A stretch of 64,000 nucleotides of DNA from Clarireedia homoeocarpa (taxonomy: Eukaryota; Ascomycota; Leotiomycetes; Helotiales; Rutstroemiaceae): NCBI GenBank assembly GCA_001465935.1, contig LNKV01000029.1:143215-207214 (forward strand), given 5' to 3'. This document shows, piece by piece, positions 58,330-64,000 of this stretch. Made by a program: the position numbers and the translations under genes. Position 1 is the stretch's first letter. Each line of letters starts with the position of its first letter. The notes under the pieces are model-generated. The model did no database searches. It had not been told where the DNA came from and was given only the letters and a program-made list of their open reading frames with translations.

Positions 58330-60076
58330 CGGGGACCTTGGAGTAGTGTTAGAACAGGACCAGTGGCCGATGGTATGTTTGAGTCGTAAAGTAGTGGGTA
58401 TGGGTGCGGATGCGGATGCAGGTTGAGGTGCAAGTGCAAGTGCAAGTGCAAGGTGCAGATGATGAAGCTTACATTAAGGACCCATTGCTGTCCGAGGTGG
58501 TAATGTATGGCCTCGCCATATTTCAACAACAAATCATTAATCACTTCGCGATCCACGCGACGAACATAGCTCTGACCATAAAGATAGGGAAAAGCAGCAG
58601 CTGTACCAAGCAAGATTATGAATACGGAATGAATGAACGGACGGGTGAAGATGCGAAAGGGCAGGATCGGGGAGAGGTTGAGAGGCTGAGAGGTTGAGAG
58701 GTTGAGAGGTTGGCAAGTTGGGTGGGAAGGTGGGAAGTTGGAAGGAGGAGGAGACTATCGTGGGAAATCTTCAGATGAATGTTGCGGAACGCTGTGGCTG
58801 ATTCCGGTTTTAAGGGTAGGTGGAGTAACCTGACGAACTGATGAGGTAAGGTGACGCTCAAAAGGGAAGACAAAGGGAGATGATGGCCAGGAAAGAGGAA
58901 AGGAGGATTGCTGCAGGTCTCAAAGGGGACAACTGCACATACTCGTAAGATGAAGATAATTGCCTCTTGCAATGAAATCCTGCTCCAATCCTGCTCCATA
59001 CAGACCGATCTTCTGCTCTCCACAAATAAGAGGGAAGGGTTCTCCAAGCAATATCGGTCATCGGCATTTTGCAGCGAATTTGATATTGCGAATGTACCCA
59101 CAGACAGTGCCCCCCATCCCGCGATTCATCGCAGCCGAGATGCTGTGGCTGAGCTCTAATGGGAGAAGTTGTGACGAATTATACACCAGTACGCAGGCAA
59201 GTGGAAGTACGCAGCCAAGTGGATTATGCAGCTATTGATGTCCTTGAAATAAAAATAATCCTAGACACTGGGGTGGCATGTGGAAGCACAGCCTTCATAC
59301 ATACATACTTCATAGCTTTCATACATACTTCATAGCTTTTCATACATACTTCATAGCTTTTCATACATACTTCATAGCTTTTCATACATACATGTGCATA
59401 CAAACTCTTCATACATACATGTGCATACCCTTTTCCACGTTGCGGCCTTGGTGCCTCATCCTGCAGCCTTATCTAACCATTTCTCCGGATTCCGCAACGC
59501 TCGTTGGTGGCTGGTGGAAAAAGTTCCAGAAATCAGAAACCAAAACTAGTGCAGCGTCAAAACACCAGCTGTCCTTGACCGGGCTCTCTGCTCTCTGCTC
59601 TCTGCTCTCTGCTCTCTCTCTACTCCCTACTCTCGACTCTCCACTCTCGACTCTCTACTCTCCACTGCACCCATCTGCCATACATAATTCATTCACAAAC
59701 ATCAAAGTTCCTTTGCTTGTTATTTGTGACCCTTTCCTTCTTCAACATTGCATCAAGTTACTCTTTTTAATAAGGAATTATCCACCGATATCTCGAACCT
59801 TCTTCATCCGTGTTCCACCCTTATCTTCCCGCTCTGTACATATAACCACGATTCTAAAATTAAGTTGGCGCAATCACAATCACAATCTCAGTCACCCGTC
59901 ACCCGTCACTGCAACCGCAACCTCGACATCAAAGAAACCTTGATACTCAACCATTGTAACTCCAACCAGCTCATATTGCACAGACCAAACAACGAAATCG
60001 CATTTGATCAAGGACGACAGCTACACCTTTCACACCTTTCTTTCTCCGCCCTCAACTCACCACTAAAGCATCCACA
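58330..60076. other. Divergent promoter region of the giant gene and SED5, with repeats
   Basis: No gene recognised in 1.7 kb. It holds (GTGCAA)n at ~58428-58452, GGTTGAGA units at ~58677-58712, a ~21-bp tandem repeat with ACTTCATAGCTTTTCATACAT units at ~59297-59395, and CTCTCTG/ACTCTCG arrays at ~59580-59665. The CT- and CA-rich part before 60077 is likely the SED5 promoter and 5' UTR. Confidence 0.5.
59297..59395. repeat. ~21-bp tandem repeat
   Basis: Four to five nearly identical units containing ACTTCATAGCTTTTCATACAT run in tandem. The ORF across them is repetitive and not a gene. Confidence 0.85.
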
Positions 60077-61188
60077 ATGGCGGTCGCGTCGATACAAGAC
60101 CGAACAAATGAGTTCCGATCGGTCCTCACACAAGTCCAAAAACGACAAGCATCATCAAAAGTAGGAGCGCAACGACAATCCCTCCTGAGCGATTCACAAA
60201 AAGCCGCTGCGAACGGAGATGCGACAGGAAATGGACGGCCTCGAAGATCGGAATTTGCGAGACGGGCGGCAGAAATTGGAAGAGGGATAACAGGGACCAT
60301 GGAAAAGTTACAGAAGTTGGCTGAACGTACGACGCCTCCCTGTAGAAATCATCTCAAGGGAACAAAGTACTGACAAGAAGAAAAAAAAAACAGTGGCCAA
60401 ACGCAAAACCCTCTTCGACGACCGACCCGTCGAAATCAACGAACTCACCTTCATAATCAAACAAGATCTTTCGTCCCTGAACCAACAAATCTCCTCCCTG
60501 CAATCCCTCACCCGTGCCCAACACCCCAAAGCCGATCAAGAAGGCGAGCACAACAAAAATGTAGTCTTCATGCTACAAGGCAAACTTACCGACGTATCCG
60601 TGAACTTCAAAGACGTTCTTGAGGTCCGCACAAAAAACATCCAAGCCTCGCGCTCGCGGACGGAAAACTTTGTCTCCGCCGTATCCTCACACGTCGCGCC
60701 GAACCTCTCGCAGTCGGCGAGTCCACTGTACAGCACGCCGAATCGCGGGTCGCCCGGCCCGCAGCAGGATCTGCTGAGTTTGAATCCCGTGGGCGATCAG
60801 CAGCTGTTGATGATGGAGGAGGCGCAACCGCAGAACTCGTATATTCATCAGAGGGGAGAGGCGATTGAAGCGATTGAGCGGACTATTAGTGAGCTGGGAG
60901 GCATTTTTGGACAGCTGGCTACGATGGTTTCGGAGCAGAGTGAGATGATTCAGAGGATTGATGCGAATACGGAGGATGTGGTGGATAATGTGGAGGGTGC
61001 ACAGAGGGAATTGTTGAAGTATTGGTCGAGGGTTTCTGGTAATCGCTGGCTGGTTGCTAAGATGTTTGGCGTTTTGATGATTTTCTTCTTGTGAGTTTCT
61101 TGGTTCCCTCTCCCCCTTTTCTTTTTCCTCTGAACAGAGCAGTAAAGACTAATCTATAAACAGACTTTGGGTTTTGGTCGCAGCATAG
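60077..61188 (+). CDS. SED5: Syntaxin-5 homologue, Golgi Qa-SNARE
   Basis: Exons 60077-60326, 60394-61090 and 61164-61188 encode 323 residues; both introns (67 and 73 bp) are in phase. The N-terminus ASIQDRTNEFRSVLTQVQKR holds the conserved DRT-EF motif that binds Sly1. The Habc region follows (PVEINELTFIIKQDLSSLNQ, VVFMLQGKLTDVSVNFKDVL, EVRTKNIQASRSRTENF). The SNARE motif starts RGEAIEAIERTISELGGIF and contains the central Gln in MVSEQSEMIQRID. A short tail anchor (WLVAKMFGVLMIFFLLWVLV) ends the protein; the last exon supplies only eight residues and the stop. The protein works in ER-to-Golgi and intra-Golgi fusion. Confidence 0.96.
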
Positions 61189-61814
61189 ATATGGCGGCAT
61201 ATGCATGTGGATACGGTGACGTGATGTCCAAATGCATACATGCCTTGCATTAGATGAACGAAGAGGATTGTAAGATTATGTCACGATTGTTACTGTAGAA
61301 AATTTTGCCCATGAGATGAGATGAGCAAGCGATATACACTTTTAATGAATGCCATGCCATTAATGGCTATGTTCTAGACTTACCTACTGCTTATCTCATT
61401 ACGAGGTATTTGGTGCTTGATATGTATATAGGACTTATGATTCTAGGACTTATCACGCAGTCGTCGAACGAAATGATTTCGGTTGGATGGGATATCAGAG
61501 TTGGACAAGGAAGCAGGAGGGAGGAGAGGCAAGTTGCTGGTAGTCGAGGGCTGGTTTTTGATGCTTTCCTCTGGTCTACCATGTATGTATACTCGAAAAA
61601 AAAAACAAATAAAAGTAATAAGGTAGTTAGAACAAGACTTCATTCCTCTCTTGTTAAAAGATATCCCTTCTTTACACTCCACCCAAAAACAGTGTCAAAC
61701 CCCACCACATCCGCAACCCTCTCCTTTCCTCGTCCCCTCCCCACCCTGCAAAAAAAAGAAGTGAAAAAGAAAAGTAATCACACATTCGAAGTTCACTTCG
61801 AATCGCATCAACGA
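61189..61814. other. Intergenic, 3' side of SED5
   Basis: No gene recognised. T-rich sequence on the minus strand at about 61748-61775 would serve as RNA polymerase III terminator for the tRNA gene. An inverted repeat (ATTCGAAG/CTTCGAAT, ~61784-61804) and a GCATC/GATGC hairpin lie between it and the tRNA 3' end. Confidence 0.5.
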
Positions 61815-61939
61815 TGCGGCTTCTGTGGATCGAACACAGTGCCTCCAGATCAACTAACTGTTCTGAAATCAGAACTTCGTTGTTTGAATGAAGTTTGACA
61901 TGCTTCAGTCTGGCGCTCTCCCAAGTGAGCTAAAGCCGC
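61815..61939 (-). tRNA. tRNA-Phe (GAA) with 52-nt intron
   Basis: Read on the minus strand, the mature tRNA has 73 bases plus CCA to be added. Acceptor stem GCGGCTT/AAGCCGC, D stem GCTC/GAGC, anticodon stem CCAGA/TCTGG with loop CTGAAGA (anticodon GAA at 61906-61904), and T stem CTGTG/CACAG with TTCGATC loop. The intron, 61902-61851, lies after the base 3' of the anticodon, the eukaryotic position. It contains CTTC, able to pair with GAAG at the anticodon. The A box has C where R is usual (TAGCTCACTTGG). A T-rich minus-strand tract downstream fits Pol III termination. Confidence 0.93.
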
Positions 61940-62921
61940 TTGGATTTGCTGTGTTTGATTGGTTTGATGCGGAGGTGATTGTTATTCACGTATATACATA
62001 TGATAATTAAACATTTTTCGGATGTGCAAGGGAATTTGGTAGTACGTGCGGGAGTGGGTGGGTAAAGAGCGGGGCGGGAAATGCTCGGATGCTGTTAAGT
62101 AGCTGGTGTAAAGGGGGCACATATTTCGGTAGGAAAAAGGGGAAAGTATTGTTTATTGGGTTGTGCATTGTTTATGTAGTAAGTAGCGATTTTGGTTGAT
62201 TAGATAGATTGCTTTTGGAGATTTATTATGTGAGGCCACTGTTAAGTAATACAAAGAGGTAGAAAATGAATCTTTTGGTGTGGTGAAGTTGACGTTCGTT
62301 TGACCCCTGAGCTTCACAACCGACGAAGGAAGGACAAGCGATACACTCAAAAGTTCTCAAATTGATTGTCCGTCTCTGGCTTTTCTTCTTCGGCTTGTGA
62401 ATCAAATTTGATTTTTCAGAGTTTCAAAGCCTCCGTTGCTTATTTTGAAGCGTCATCAATAGCAACATAGGCATTAGTCTCGCCGGGGCTGCAACTATTT
62501 CACAACGCTAGAGCAATTCTGAGATGCAGTGATAGAAGAACTTAGCCTGATAAATCTATCTGACCTTAGATCCTGATTCCTCTCGAACTTTACCAAAATG
62601 TAGTGTATAGCATTTTCCGGCACATAATCTTCTTTGCTCGAACAACATATCTGGGCTATAATATATTGTGTGGATGGATAGCTTCAACTATTTCACAGAT
62701 TAGTCAGTCTTCTACTATTCTTTGGTTTCTGTCTACTCACCTCCCAAATCCGTGTTCATGGTAGTTTTACAAATAACGAAAGATATAGACTTGTTCCATT
62801 CATGCTAACCAGGGGGGGCTCAAGGGGCAACTGACGTCTGTGTGCCCTGCTAGCAATGAGCTACGTCTACCTTCTTCGTTCGGACCTACTTGCTCAATTT
62901 CCAAGCCTTTTGCAAGCAATC
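61940..62921. other. Intergenic between tRNA-Phe and the NLR gene
   Basis: No coding region recognised. It carries the upstream side of the tRNA gene and the 3' flank of the minus-strand NLR. Confidence 0.5.
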
Positions 62922-64000
62922 TCACTCATTTGCCGCAATTGCGGTATGGGCCGTAGGCACGAGATCAGCTGAATACTTTAGGAGCCATTGGTCAATTCCA
63001 GGATAATCGTAGAGTGATATATATATCTGGAATGTGTTTTCTTCCGAATCCGGAGCATTGGGGTCAAGGTCTTTGTTTAGTAACGCCGTGAAATCGTCAT
63101 TTCTTTTTATTTGCGCCAATATGAGCGAAGTTCGCCTAGCATATTTTCCTTGGTTGATACCAATGTTAAGTTGGGAGAGTAGATAATTGATCAAAGCATC
63201 GCCGTTCCGTGCGATTGCGTTTGTTAGTATCGAATTGCTTTCCTCTTTGATAGACAACAGATCCGCACCTCCCATGTTAAGTGTCTCGAGGGTTTCGAAC
63301 AACCCCTTATGGGCCGCAATCCGCACTCTAATCTCCTTACTGGCAATTAGAGAGTTCGTTTGATTTGCATATTGATCTGAGCACCAATTCGAAATTTCTG
63401 ATATTCCTCTCTCAATTGCAGTGTACAAATGAGCAGCATACTCTCCGCCGCAGAGTCTGACTCCTGGACTCGATGTGTCTAGCAAATATCCGAGAATGTA
63501 CAATGGCATATTGTCTTGGTTGCCGAGAGCTTCTAGATGCGGCAACCACCTGAGCATTGACAATATATTCTTCGCCGTTGCTAGGACTGTAGACCCAGGA
63601 TATTCACCGAGGAATTTTCTGTTTAGTTTCAATATTTTCGAGTTGATCGGTGTATTCTCTCTTGCACGGCCTGCATCATTCAAGTAGCTCCATATTTTGA
63701 CTAGCAGTGTTGAGATAGAGGATATTTCTTGCCGATCTTCAATTGAGGATAAGATTGCCACTGCATGTGATAGAAGATCTTCGCATTTTCCCCAATTGTG
63801 TTGGTTACTAATAGGGAAAGTGTATAAGAGAATCTCAAGAGCCGTTTTCGAGAAATGCAAACCTCCGTTGTTGTCTTTGTTTCGATCAATAGAGTAAAGA
63901 GTGGCTTCTCGCACCAACCTCTGCAAATGATAACCTGGTTTTCCACTCTTTTGTTTGCGTAGGAACGAGAATTGCTCAAGTCGTACCACAGCTTCAAGTA
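62922..64000 (-). CDS. NLR-like protein, 3' part (post-NB-ARC region), truncated by the window edge
   Basis: The frame is open to the right edge, so about 359 C-terminal residues are visible. LEAVVRLEQFSFLRKQ and YHLQRLVREATLYSI match the winged-helix region that follows NB-ARC in fungal NLRs (family: LV-EA-RY). KTALEILLYTFP and NWGKCEDLLSHAVAIL correspond to the helical segment before the TPR array. Only one degenerate TPR-like unit follows (YLNDAGRARENTPINSKILK, LGEYPGSTVLATA). Instead of more TPRs there are about 230 residues with an ankyrin-like feel (VRIAAHKGLFETLETLNMGG, LTNAIARNGDALINYLLSQL, YPGIDQWLL). Such proteins sense non-self or damage in fungi. The NB-ARC core and effector domain lie outside the window. 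Confidence 0.65.
   Translation of the reverse strand, partial: LEAVVRLEQFSFLRKQKSGKPGYHLQRLVREATLYSIDRNKDNNGGLHFSKTALEILLYTFPISNQHNWGKCEDLLSHAVAILSSIEDRQEISSISTLLVKIWSYLNDAGRARENTPINSKILKLNRKFLGEYPGSTVLATAKNILSMLRWLPHLEALGNQDNMPLYILGYLLDTSSPGVRLCGGEYAAHLYTAIERGISEISNWCSDQYANQTNSLIASKEIRVRIAAHKGLFETLETLNMGGADLLSIKEESNSILTNAIARNGDALINYLLSQLNIGINQGKYARRTSLILAQIKRNDDFTALLNKDLDPNAPDSEENTFQIYISLYDYPGIDQWLLKYSADLVPTAHTAIAANE

Noticed and set aside
1..64000. CRISPR arrays, prokaryotic operons, rRNA genes or telomere repeats
   Set aside because: No spaced direct repeats, ribosome-binding-site/operon layout, rRNA sequence or TTAGGG arrays seen; the window is eukaryotic.

Overview
The window is nuclear DNA from a filamentous ascomycete (Pezizomycotina; a Leotiomycetes-like genome is my guess, not shown). 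Genes have 1-7 exons with short introns (mostly 45-80 bp) that carry GTRNGT donors, CTAAC/CTGAC-like branch sites and YAG acceptors. Fungus-restricted families are present: HET domain, WSC domain, DUF3431, an NB-ARC-type NLR, and pirin with a leader. Intergenic DNA is long and rich in microsatellites and CT tracts. All exon joins below were worked out by hand from frame and splice signals.

Layout. 1-13 kb: a TMEM184/OSTalpha-type membrane protein (minus), about 6 kb of gene-free DNA, then a seven-exon protein resembling fungal 2OG-Fe(II) oxygenases but lacking recognisable iron ligands. 13-19.4 kb: a DUF3431 membrane protein whose 5' part does not splice cleanly, a small ORF and a pirin. 19.9-28.5 kb is an accessory island: two divergent, paralogous HET-like genes with a shared N-terminal module, a truncated glycoside hydrolase family 2 (GH2) fragment against an AT-only block, a canonical HET protein, a tiny secreted peptide and a 12-cysteine secreted protein.

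29-50 kb mixes intact genes with relics. Intact: a WSC cell-wall sensor, a zinc-type alcohol dehydrogenase/quinone reductase, a large membrane protein and a GH47 alpha-mannosidase. Relics: an alpha/beta hydrolase, a BTB protein and an MFS transporter, each stopped by in-frame TAG codons, the change expected of CpA-to-TpA mutation (RIP-like). 50-61 kb is core: one giant disordered protein of about 2,570 residues whose two long ORFs join across a 242-bp intron, then syntaxin-5 (SED5). 61-64 kb: tRNA-Phe(GAA) with an unusually long structured intron, then the 3' part of an NLR running off the right edge.

Functional themes are the Golgi/secretory route (SED5, GH47), cell-wall sensing (WSC), and self/non-self recognition (three HET-type genes and an NLR) in a region showing repeats, AT-rich sequence and gene decay.
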